Shown piece by piece: positions 33,834-45,700 of a stretch of 64,000 nt of DNA. The notes under the pieces were generated by a model, which was not told the origin of the DNA, ran no database searches, and saw nothing but the letters and a program-made list of their open reading frames with translations. Positions within the stretch are counted from its first letter, which is position 1; each line of letters begins with the position of its first letter. The DNA is taken from assembly GCA_946811185.2 (NCBI GenBank), contig OX328101.1, positions 26,830,122 to 26,894,121 on the forward strand. Reading direction: 5' to 3'. The stretch is from Hippopus hippopus. Lineage: Eukaryota; Mollusca; Bivalvia; Cardiida; Cardiidae. The translations under genes and the position numbers were made by a program.

Positions 33834-34040
33834 TTAACTGTTTTTGATAAAAATTGACAACAATGGAACTATTTGTGATGTTACCAGTAAACATACATGT
33901 ATATAAATCAGATGTCTTATCATGGTGAACGTTCGTTCAAAATTGGTCGGTGTTGCATTGGAAATGGGATTGGGAGTGGGTGGAGTAATAGTCAAGGAAT
34001 TTGAAGTGACCGTAATTCTACTGCTTGACGATACATTCAT
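33834..34040 (-). CDS. Weak candidate: Ser/Thr-rich short frame, possible 5' exon
   Basis: A 68-codon frame begins MNVSSSSRITVTSNSLTITP and continues through a Pro/Thr/Asn-rich stretch with two N-glycosylation-type sites (NVS, NAT). It then has a hydrophobic run HLIYIHVCLLV. A donor-like CTG/GTAACA lies inside the hydrophobic part. The layout could be the outer end of a membrane protein, but the length is small, no homology is recognised and no second exon was found. It may be chance. Confidence 0.2.
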   Translation of the reverse strand: MNVSSSSRITVTSNSLTITPPTPNPISNATPTNFERTFTMIRHLIYIHVCLLVTSQIVPLLSIFIKNS

Positions 34041-34284
34041 TCTTCATTGTCATTTGAAAGGGAGAAATTAGAACAATAAAACAGTACGTCTTTTTTCATG
34101 TTATGTTCGATGCCTAAGGTTTTATTGAAATTTTTATTCTTTTTGTATTTACCGACCCGGCAGTGGGGTTTTGTTTTGGTTAGAAATTGGAACAGCCATG
34201 GTTTATTCAAGGGAATATTGTCTGCATACGCTCTTATACACTTAGTATGAACTTGATTTTGATAAAGAGTTGGTCATGTTAGAA

Positions 34285-34442
34285 TTGAAATAATCTTCTT
34301 TCTATCCTGGTTTATCATTCAACAAACCACATTGTGAGTTATGAGGCGCAATGAATAAACCACTTGGGCTATCGCCCTCATTGTGCCTCATAACTCACAA
34401 CCATGGTTTATTGAACTATAAACTACGATAGAAAGAAGATTA
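34285..34442. repeat. Large palindrome
   Basis: The arms ATAATCTTCTTTCTATC and TTGTGAGTTATGAGGCGCAA pair with complements around 34380-34442. The centre is GGGCTATCGCCC. The layout is like those at 11631 and 25979, with unrelated arm sequence. Confidence 0.75.
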
Positions 34443-34555
34443 TTTCTTAAACATACTACAGGGTATCTGTTATGACTGAAGAAGAGTAATTTCCCTTGAT
34501 CAATATATAAGTTTCAGTCATATAGACTTCAAGTACTACAAGAAGATTTTTAAAG
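34443..34555. other. Unassigned DNA
   Basis: No feature is seen. Confidence 0.3.
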
Positions 34556-35353
34556 CTTTCATTATATAAGGCTTTACCTCCTATGGCTGACCCCAAAGTT
34601 GTAGTTTCAACAGTATTGCTACAGGTCCAGCAGGTGGAGTTACATGCAAAATTTGGTAGACCTAGACTTGACCATTACAAAACAGAAGAATTTTTTAAGT
34701 TTTCAGTTTATAAGCCAATGTGACCCACAGATACAATTTGGAAAATCTTGATAGAGATCTACAGGATGACACTGCATGCCAAATTTGGTAGTCCTAGGAG
34801 TTACGGATAGAAACAAGAAGATTTCTGAATTTTTAACCATATAAACCCATGTAAAATTTGTGATCCCGTGGGCAGGGCCAATTTTAATGCTAGGATGATA
34901 ATTTGAATAATCTTAGTAGAAGTCCTCTTGATGAAGCTACATGCCCAATTTGGTGGCCCTATGCTCCAGGAACAAGAAGAATTTAGAAGTTTTCACTATG
35001 TAAGCCCATGTAAAACTGAGACCCTGAGGGCAGAGCCAATTTTGACCCTAAGGCTACAGTTTGAAGAATTTGGTAGAGGTCTATTAGACAAAGCTAGATG
35101 CCAAATTGAGTAGCCTTAGACCATATTATTTCAGGCAGGCAGATTTTTGAAAAATTTCCATAATTTTCAGTTTTGTTGGAGGGCCATGGGAGGATCATTT
35201 CTATGAAGTTTGGTCAAAATTGGAAGGGTAGTTTCAGAGAATAAGATATCTGAAAAAGAAAAGATAACACACACATAGACACACACACAGAGATGCATGA
35301 CGGACACAGGGCTATGACATAAGCTTGCTGGTCTTTGGCCAGTGGAGCTAAAA
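34556..35353 (+). repeat. GCTCTACTGGC-family array, 5' end worn
   Basis: About five units of roughly 145 bp have TACATGCCAAATTTGGTAG, AGAAGATTT and AAGCCCATGTAAAA. The 3' end has ATGACGGACACAGGGCTATG, then GCTGGTCTTTGGCCAGTGG and AGCTAAAAA, the same hairpin end as the array at 8595. Confidence 0.75.
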
Positions 35354-36062
35354 ATTAATCTGAAGACTATACAGAAGTCACGAAGTCACATGCATATCTT
35401 TAAACCATGTTTAAAACACCTATAAAGTTTCAAACTAATCAGCATAAAGTTGTTGTTTGTGTTGGATACCTACTTATAATGGGGGAAAGAACCACTGAAC
35501 TAAGGCAAGCAAAATGACATGTTCCCCAATTTTCTTAAAAGGAGGGGGGGGGGCAAAAATCTTCTTCATGTCCAGAATTAAGTGTAAAATGGTATGAAAA
35601 ATTAGTTCACTCTGTCTACATATGGCATAATGCTATGACAAATACTTAAGGTGATAAAATGACCTGATTGTAATGCCTGCAAGTTATAAATGTTAACTTA
35701 TCTTCATTGATTATTTATTGGCCTTTTGTTGAATGCCTATTTCAGGTAAATATATTACAGAAAACAGAGAAACCACAATACTGAATACATCCACAGGCAA
35801 TTATAGAGAAATATCTTGAAACCACTGTGATTGATTTTGAGCATATATGACATTGCAAACCCATTTTGATCATTTTGAACTTCAGAACACAATTTTCAAA
35901 TGGCTGATTTTGAATTTCAGAATCTTTGAAATTGTAAACTCATGTAGAGACAAGAGTTCATATCTTAAACCTTGCAATGCCCAATAAATGAAACAAACAC
36001 TCTCAATCAATACACATGATGCATTTATTTCTGGTTTTGTCACAATGTGTGGCAAAGAAGCA
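35354..36062. other. Unassigned DNA downstream of the SLC16 stop codon
   Basis: It includes the likely 3' UTR on the minus strand. No other feature apart from a G run at 35545. Confidence 0.4.
36024..36029 (-). terminator. Candidate polyadenylation signal of the SLC16 gene
   Basis: AATAAA is read on the minus strand about 235 bp after the stop codon. A second AATAAA lies at 35714-35719. In DNA this AT-rich the hexamer occurs by chance, so the choice is tentative. Confidence 0.3.
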
Positions 36063-36123
36063 GACAATGTAGATTCAAGATCAGACAGCACATTCTGTGC
36101 AGTCTGATCTTGATCTACCATGT
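36063..36123. repeat. GCACA hairpin repeat in the likely 3' UTR
   Basis: GTAGATTCAAGATCAGACAGC pairs with GTGCAGTCTGATCTTGATCTAC. It would form a stem in a minus-strand transcript that passes 36060. Confidence 0.7.
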
Positions 36124-36262
36124 CCATAGGGCTTGCATTGTTTTGTTTTGATCATGTGTATAGGTAACAATATTGTTATGAAGAGTTAACGCATCTTGTA
36201 TCATTGAAATGTATAATAATGAAACAAATAGCAAAAGACAGATTAAGGTTAAAATAATTTAC

Positions 36263-36723
36263 TTATGTTTTTTCACTTTCAAAAGACAATCTGCTTGCCT
36301 CAAAGTACTTTCCAACCTCTTCTAATAATGAGCTAGATTCCAAACCATTGGGCAAATCCAAACTGTCTCTTTTCACATCTGTTTCCTTCTTTTCCTCCTT
36401 TTCCATCTTGTCAATAGCACTGTTAATGTGTTTGATACTATCAATCTCATCTTGTTCATTCTGACAATCTTTTTCATTATTGTTCACTCCAAGAAAGGGA
36501 CTTTTTTCTGTATGTTCATCTTCCGCATTATTGTCTACTGTCTCACCTTTATCACTATCGACTTGATCCATATCAGTTGACATTGCTGGACTGTCCATCA
36601 AATTACCCTGGCTGGTTCCAAGATATAAAATTTCATTTGACTGGATGAACTCTAATTCTGTAGAAGGCCCTGATGGGTTTGAGTGTTTGGATTTTGATTG
36701 TTGTGGCTGATTATGTTTCGGGA
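36263..36723 (-). CDS. SLC16A10: SLC16 gene, last coding exon: acidic cytoplasmic tail and stop
   Basis: This 461-bp exon has an acceptor TGTTCTCATTTCCAG before 36723, and the TAA stop is at 36263-36265. It encodes about 152 residues of low-complexity, highly charged tail. The start is rich in Gln, Ser and Pro (PKHNQPQQSKSKHSNPSG), then comes a Glu/Asp/Lys-rich stretch (KMEKEEKKETDVKR), ending in RLSFESEKT. The ATG at 36601 is internal and not a start. Tails of this family vary widely, so the sequence alone would not identify it. It is assigned by frame, phase and position. Confidence 0.82.
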
Positions 36724-39700
36724 CTGGAAATGAGAACAGAAGACCATGTTTAACCCTTTACCAGATGACAAAATTTTAGGCTTGTCCAAATTGAAAGCAT
36801 TTGCAGACAACAAATCAATGGTGGCTCAAATGATGAAATTTGTCTTTGATAGGGTAGAAAACATTGTGGGAAAAGGAGAAAATGCTGTTTACCAGCATTT
36901 TCTCTGTTTCCCACAATGTTTTCAAAAGGCTTCTTTCCCAGGGTTGTTAAAAGTCAGCACTAAGCAGTAAAGGGTTTACCCTGTATCACAAAATCTCATG
37001 TTTAAATGACCCTGAGAAAGAAGGCTATTGAAACCATTGTGGAAAAAGGAGAAAATGCTGGTAGCTGCTTGTTATCCCTTTCCTGAAATGTTTTCCACAC
37101 TTACAAAGACAATCAAAGTGTTGAGAACGCTGAAGTGGTATTTGTCAAGGAAGCCATTGTGTGGAATTAATAATTTGAAAGAAAAGGAGAAATATTAATC
37201 AAATATTGGCTTGAAGGTCAACCTACGAAGCAAATAAATATTTTTTTTGTTGAAGGGAGAGTACTCATGACAAAGTTAGGACTTTGTGTGTTGGTGGTCT
37301 CCCTTTGATCATTAGGAGGAGTCAGGAATAACGTCCCTTGACAGTAGGATGCATGATGGATAGAGAGAGAAACCATGTGAATATATCAAATAAAATTAAG
37401 TTTGTACCTGAAAACTATGATTTTGAAATATATTTGGCCGTTAACATTTAGTTCCCAACATTACAATCAATTATTTCGATCTGTAAATATTCATGCCCAA
37501 TCAAATTGAGTAGCGCGCAATCATGGGATGAACAAGCCATGGGACGAACTGGTTTTGGAACAAAAAAGCCCAGGACCAAGCGACCAGCAGACAAATGTTT
37601 TATATATCATTGCACCAATAGAAGGCTATGAGCGAGTGAAGCTATTTTCAATCAAGAATTAGTATTTCAACGATCGATGGCCTCACCCAGTGTATTTTAA
37701 CATGCCATTTCCAATTACATATCTTAGTACTACCGAAAAACTCATTTGTCTGAGAAAAATTGAGTTTGATTGGGTTTATTTCCTTCAGCTTTGCACAAAA
37801 TACGATACATTGTCTTCAAAATTCAATATTGAACTCAAAGTGGTATTGTCTTCGACAAATACCACAAAAACCATCATTGGAGCCCCTTTCACATGTTGTC
37901 TGCAAATGTCTTTAATTTGAAGGAGTCTAAAGTTTGATGCAGAGATTCATTTTTTTCCAGGTATCCAAATTTAGAATTGGTCATTTCAGAGCACCTGCAG
38001 ATAATAAATTAAATGCAGCTTGTGACAGGACTTGCCACCTTAAAAAGTGCAGAAAACAATGTGGGATATGGAAAAAATGTTGGTTTCCAGAATTTTCCCT
38101 CTTTCTGCAATGTTTTCAAAATCCACTTTCCTAAGGATTATGTCATTGTTTTGTAAATGGTAAACAAATTATACCGCAAACAAATCAATAGTATACAACT
38201 TGTAATTATCCTTGTAAATTATTGATGACCAACATGAACAAAGGTTTCTCACAGTTCTAGATAAGGAAATATCATTGATAACAGAGAAATTGCTCATGAT
38301 GAGCGCTATCTCCTTTTGCCACAATGTTTGTTAATGAGTCTGCACTGGCAAAAGGGGGTTTCATGCATCTCCATGATGCATGATACCAAGCACATCATCA
38401 TTTAATTATGGATCCATAAAATCCATTTTGTATAACAACTGACTCAATCATTAGTTAGATTAATTGATCCTTTGAGATGCAAAAAGTTTACTTCCAGCCT
38501 TGACGGACTGGGCAGGCTGACAAGAGTCAATACTTTTCGCAGATGCATTAAGACCCTTTTCACAAAGCATGGCTCAAATATAAGAACCAAAATGTACTTT
38601 GCAGGAGATGGTGAGGTTGTCAGAATTTTGGTACACTTTTCTCCAAATTCCTTACAAGATGACAAAAGTTTAGGCTAGGCGAACTTAAAAGCAAGAGCAG
38701 GAAAAAAGAATGACGGAAATAATGAAAAAGGTTTTTCAAAGGGTTGAAAATTGTGGGTAAAAGTAAAAAAAGATTACCAGCATTTTTTCTCTATTCTTCA
38801 CCTTATTACAACTCATTTAGTTTGGTAATGGGTTTACTCTATACCTGACAACAAAATTCTAAATTCTTCTACATCAAAAAAAATTCCTGACAACAAATTA
38901 CCTTAGGCTCAGATAATGTGTTTTTGTCTGTGGAGGGAGACAAAACATTGAAGGATATTGAAAAATGCTGTTTTTTTTCCTTCTTTTCCAATGTTTTCAA
39001 AAGCCTTCTCCCTCAGGGTCATTAGAACTCTGGAGTATTTTGTAAAGAGTTAAAAAAGAAAATCTTAGCCTTGGTACCTGATTGTTACGTATCAATCAAT
39101 GCAATATGATTTTTTAAATTTTTTTTTTGAATATTACAAGTTGATCAACAAGGATAGAAACCTTACCTCTGACTTCGTTGTATACATCTATCATAGATAT
39201 TGATGCAAATTCCTGAGTTTCTGTCACTGCTGGATAACTCTACAACAACAAAAAGATCAAAATTCAATCCTCAGCTTTTTACCAGAGGACAAAATGTTAG
39301 CCGGTCAAAATATAAAGCATTCTCTGGCGACAAATTTAATGTTACTCAAAACATGAACTATGTCAAAGTGCAGCATTTTCTCCATTTCCCACATTTTCAA
39401 ATGCCTTACCCTGGGTCGTTAAAAGTTGAGATTGTGCAGTAGAGGGTTAAAACACCTTTCAGTGCCTTAGTTAGAGGCCAGTGTAGATCAAGATTATACT
39501 ACACAAAACATGCAGTCTCATATTAGATCTACTCCATCTGCTTTGCCAAGACACTTCAGCCATTAACAAGAATGAAATTGCAATTATTTTAGTCTATCCA
39601 AAAGCAAAAGTGTCTGTTGGTTTTATTGAGAGCTCTATGGATTTTCTACTGCAGAGGCCAACATACATGTAGCTACAAGAATAGACAAAATCTATTTTGG

Positions 39701-42700
39701 AAATCTTTGGGATTTTTGGAAATCTTAGAGCTTTCAAATGCAGAACCGCTTTACAATCACTGCACAATCACGAAAATGGTTTGGCTAATGCTACAAATCA
39801 TCTAATGCGTCATCTCACCAATGCAACATTTCACTGAACTGACATAAGTTTGATCTTAAGAATGATGTTTATTCCAAAACTGTTTATTGTAACTCTACTT
39901 TTTTCTTTCGTTAAACCATTAGGGACTACTCGCTATGCTTACCATTATTTATTGTGTGTCTTTTGTGTATGTGTACTTGAGCAATCTGCAATTGACTACT
40001 TAACCCTTTACCCAACGATCCAGTGTTTTAACGACCCTGGGAAAGAAAGCTTTTGAAAACATTCTTGGAAAAGGAGAAAATGTTGGTAACCAGCATTTTC
40101 TCCTTTTCCCACAATGTTTTCTACCCTATTAGAGGGTTTAAGTTCATTTGTGCCAATTTTGAATTTACAGTCTGCAGATTTTTTGTACTTGAAAGAGTCT
40201 AAAACTTGTTGTTTGGGTTAGGGTTAAAGGGCACTGCCCATAGCATTTTATAGCCTTGTTTTTATCTTGGCTTTGATAACTTGTTCAATAAATTCAATAC
40301 AACATGATCACTCATGAAGATCCTCTATTTCTTTAAAGGACTCTCAGTTGAATAAATTTGTGGCTTGATTCCGTTTCTTGGCTGAGTATTGTTTTCTTCT
40401 GTATTACCCCTATAGATTGAATTAAACCTAACTACCATTGGGTAGAACTGAAATGTGACAGTACTTAAGAGACTTATGGTGAATTTTCAGGCAAGCTTTC
40501 TTTGTGTCATACCTCTAGACCTTTTTCCTTCCATGGAAATTTGACACAATTTAACAAAGTTTGGAAAAATTTTATTTCTTTGAAATGCTGCTCATCGAAA
40601 GTTTGCTTCAGCAAGATGAGTGTTTGACAAAACTGTTTTTTGAAAAATGGAAATGAAATGGATCCACTAATAATTAGTTTGGGGTGTATAGATACACATG
40701 TTCTGAATGCATTTTACAAACAGAAGATTACCTGTTCTACTTTTGGAATTAAAAACATCACAAGTGCGCCTAATATGGGGGGAATTCCTGCAACATGGAA
40801 AGCAACTCTGTAATCACCCATGCTATCATACATCCAACCTGAAATCAGACATATTAATACATTTAGAATGAAATCGTCATCATTCAACTGTGTAATAAGT
40901 CCAGTATTAGGAGCAATAGGGACCTTTATTTCACACCTACAATCTAACTCCCAATGAAATCGCTTAAACACTACCACATGAGTAGATAGTATCTGAATCC
41001 ATATTGGACTCTGTACAGTCCCAAATAAGGATTTTTCAGATCGAGGCAAGAGTCCAATATAGATTTTTCAAAATAAGGCTAGAGTCCCAAATATCGATAT
41101 TTGTCCGGAAGAGTAGTTAACGAAGTCCGTTGTCAAAAAAGCAACTTCAAAACCCTCTTTTGTTATGTTTTAATTTTTTTTGTGGTATTTGTCGAAGACA
41201 ATACCACTATGAGTTCAATATTGGATTTTGAAGACCATGTATCGTCAGAGCTCCAGATAAGAGGGAGTAATGGTATTCTAAATCCATTATTTCTCTTTGA
41301 AACCCTATGTTGTGGGTACTCATTAGAATTGTCTCGATGAGACAGTTCTAATGAATACCCACAACATAGGGTTTAGTGGAGAATTATTAACAATTTCAAT
41401 TTTAAAACTAAAATCACTCCCTCTATCTGGAGCTCTGTATCGTATTTTCTGCAAAGCCGAAGGAAATAAACCCAATCAAACTCAATTTTTCTCAGACAAA
41501 TGAGTTTTTCGGTAGCACTCAGATATGTAATTGGAAATGGCATGTTAAAATACACTGGGTGAGGCCATCGATCGTGAAAATATTAATTCTTGATTGAAAA
41601 TAGCTTCACTCACCCATATCTTTCTATTGGCGCAATGATATATACAACATTTGTCTACTGATCGCTTGGTCCTGGGCTTTTTCATTCCAAAACCAGTTTG
41701 TCCCATGGCTTGTTCATCCCATGATTGTGCGCTACTCCATTTGATTGGGCATGAATATTTATATATCAAAATAATTGATTTTAATGTTGGGAATTAAATT
41801 TTAACAGCCAAATATATTTCAAAATCATAGTTTTCAGTTACAAACTTAATTTTATTTGATATATTCACATGGTTTCTCTCTCTATCCATCATGCATCCTA
41901 TTGTCAAGGGACGTTACTCCTGACTCCTCCTAATGATCAATGGGAGACCACTGATACACAAATAATCCTTTGTCGTGAGTACACTCCCTTTAACGAAAGA
42001 ATTATTTATTTGCTTCATAGGTTGACTTTCAAGCCAATATTTGAATAACATTTCTCCTTTCCTTTCAAATTATTAATTCCACACAATGGTTTCCTTGACA
42101 AATACCACTTCAGTGTTCTCAACGCTTTGATTTTTAAATTAATATGGCCCTATCCTTGTGGTTTACTTTAAAGTCAATAAGTTTGCGGAAAACTAAAGGC
42201 CCACTAGCTGCCAAATATAAACAATTTGGAGTCAAGCGGCAGACAATTTACCAGTTATTCATACTATTTCTACAGTATGAATATTGTCATAAATCTGATA
42301 TGTTACAGTACAATCTGTCAAAGTTTCAGTTGCTGGCAGAAAACTGAATTGTAAAACTAGAACAACAGTTAGCAACTTTTGAACTAGATTTACAGTTCAC
42401 TTTTCTGCCAGTTTTTGAAACAATTGTGGCAAAAAAGAAAATACTGGTGATCAGCATTTTCAACTTTTCGTACAAAGCCTTCCCCCTTACCAAAAAGAAC
42501 TTTCAATTTTTGAGTCACATTTATTTGTTGGCTACAAATCCTTTCAATTTGGACGGCCCTAAATGTTGTCGTTTGGCTAAGAGTTATACCTTTACCATAC
42601 AATGCCAAGTTTTTAAAATCCTGAAAGAGGTGGCTTTTGAAAACATTGTGGTAACCAGAGTTTTCTCCTTTTTCCAACCTTTTCTACTTTCTCACAGAAA

Positions 42701-45700
42701 GATCCCATGAATTGAGCCATATTTAATCCAGTACGTGCTCACAGCTGGAACCGACTTAAGTTGCTATTGCAGAATGAAGGTCAAGATCAGACTGCACATT
42801 TGGTGCAGTATGATCTTCATCTACATTGTCTGCTACTTTCGTTAAATATCCTTGGATAATATACCCTTGGAACTGCCCATCTGAAAATTTTTGTGACTTA
42901 TAATTATGTAATGCCCATAATCCTATGACAATAAATTGACTCTTACGGTTGAGCAATTTTCAAATCTAGGACTGAGCTCTTCACCAAACACGTACATTTT
43001 TGACTGAACGAATTGAATTGAAAGAATTTGCAGAAAGCAAAGTACATGTGGCTAAAATGATGGGATTTGTATTATGAAATGCCAGAGAGCATTTTCTTCT
43101 CTTCCCAAAATATTTTGAAAAACCTTTTAACTTAGAGCAGTAAAAAGTTTGATTTTTTGATAAGTTTCAGCCAAGTTTGAATGATATTGGAAGAGGTCTC
43201 CAATCCATTTGGTGACACAATGAAAACATGACAAATTTATGATGCATGGCATCATAGAAGCCACAATTTTTTGGTGGACAATTTCAGAAATATTGACTCT
43301 CTTGAAAAATTGTGATTACATTTTTGTTTCTATTTTCCCCCCCACAAACAGATCATGACAAATGGTACTAAAATGCAGAGAGAAAAAAAAAACAGAATAT
43401 GATAGGTATTCTGATTCTAAAAAAAAAAAAAAGCAGAAGTTAAGAGAGGAATCTTAAATTATCCGTTGTATCATCATCGTCATTATTATTGTTATAAAGT
43501 GATAATGTTTCTGTAAAAGAAACATGTAAAAGCATTGGAATTTTTAAATTTCTACTCGACATTTGAAAATGGAGAAATCGCGCATTTAAGTACAGCATTT
43601 TCCATTTATTAAAATGATTTTAAAAAAGCAAACTTCTGTAAGGGCATCAAAGGCAATACTATGGAATTATATAGGTTAGTAATATTCAAAGTGATATTAA
43701 GATCGTTATTTGCGCACATGTATTTACAATTTTTATCAGTGATTTTTTCTTGAGGACTTATTTCAGTTTTTACAAAAAAGAAAAAAATATTCAACAACTT
43801 TCATCTAAAACATGATCTTCCTGCTTGTCAAAAAGTATCATAGCTGCTTGTAAAAAAGTAAATCTTGACATTTCTAATCCAGAATCAAAGACTTTTGCAA
43901 GGCATCTCCAAAATTCTTCTGATCATAGCCTTCGCAGTTGGCTCAAACCACCAAAAAACAAAATTATTTTTCAAGTCTTTAAGAATCTGGATCTATTTAA
44001 CTACATCATAATACCTATTACAATACATATTTCGCTTAATAAAAAGTAGTCTGAACCATTTTCTGCATAGGCCTTGTACAAACCTATAAAACGTCTAATG
44101 TAAATTTCAAGAGCCATTCCAAACCTTTGACCACCAGCGACGTAAAAAGTTGTATATGCACAGTGAGGTTCGGTAGTAACTTTAAACCTTCGACTACACA
44201 ATGAAATTAATATACTGGGTAAGGAAAAAGAAACAAGAATTTTTATGTTTACAATATCCTATAAAATATCAAAAAATATTACATAGGCTATGTGCTGTCT
44301 GATCTTGATCTAGACTATTTCTGTCATTTTCGAGCAGTTTCAACCCTTCGAGCACTAGCCAGGCACCACCTCTGTAGACTCTGTACAACATGATCCATAC
44401 ATTTTCATGGGTATTGTAGATCAGGACCATACTGTACAGAACATACAGTCTGATCATAACAACTTGGACACACAATACATTAAATGCTAAATTTTACAAG
44501 GCTCATAAGGTAGATCGTACATGTAACAAAAAATTCATTTGACTAGAGTGTCGACAAAGGAAAGAAAAAGGGTTATCTTTTCACAAGTATTCTATTAATA
44601 ACGGTGGTAGACTGTTTGTTGTTGTACAATTAACTGTGTGGGAAGGTAACCAGTCTATACCTTGATCAAAGGTTAACCGCCTTATCATCTTTACGGATTA
44701 AAATTGGGCGAAAAACTTGTACATAAAACTGCTTATGAATATCACATTCTAAAATACTCTCCATCTCATAATTATCATTATTTTGCAACACTAACAAGAC
44801 ATTATTAGAAAATTTACAAAAATAATCACCAATCGAATAATTACTGATCATCTACATGTTAAATAGTTTAGGTACATTCCTACTGAAAGCTGCTTTCGAG
44901 TGGCTTCCAATGACAACTATTAACCCTTTATCACACAATCTAACACATGTGGTTTTAACAACCCTGGCAAAGAAGTCTGTAAGAAAACTGTCATTTTCAA
45001 ATGCTTTCAATATTGACCAGTTGACAGTTTCAACCTTATGGTAAAAGTTAAATATTTAGGCCTAATGGCTTGAGATAAACAGGTTTTTTTGAAGCTTATC
45101 TAAATAACTCAATGTAAAACATCTGAACCACAGGGAGGGCCATTTTTGACCCCAGGAATATAAGTTGAATGAACTTAGAAGAGGTCAATTAACCTCTAGA
45201 CTAAGTAGCTCATGACAAGATATTTTTTTCCATTTTAACACTCTAAAGGACATATGTGACTTTGAGACAGAGTCAGTTTTGACCTTTAGGACAAAGTTGA
45301 ATAATTATGAATGAGCACATCAGGTATTATAAAATGGTTTATAATCAAAGTACTGAAAGTACTGACAAACCAGCAAATGTGGAATAAGCGGCCTTGGTAA
45401 AGATAAAACTTGGTTGGTTCATATAAGATTGAAGAAAAAAGGTGCAATCTGGTTATTAAGTCTGATCTTGTCCAAGTTTTTAAGTCCCATCCTGTTCAAT
45501 CCTATGACTTTACAAACTGCTCAAAGCTATTTACTTGTCACAATTGGAATTACCATGGAAAAATTATTTCTTGATCTTTAACCGTAAAAAGCAAATGAAT
45601 AACATATAAACTTGATGATTTAGCAGTTGAATACTTTCTTCAATATACTTTTGGCTGAACATTCCATGCTTTTAAACTTTCTTATCAGTTGAACAAAACT

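Noticed and set aside
36263..36601. A separate 112-residue acidic protein starting at 36601
   Set aside because: The frame is open to an acceptor at 36724 and its phase fits the SLC16 exon at 39167.
37690..37920. A conserved short protein, because a similar frame occurs at 41373-41555
   Set aside because: The similarity is explained by the inverted repeat at DNA level, and the frames end differently.
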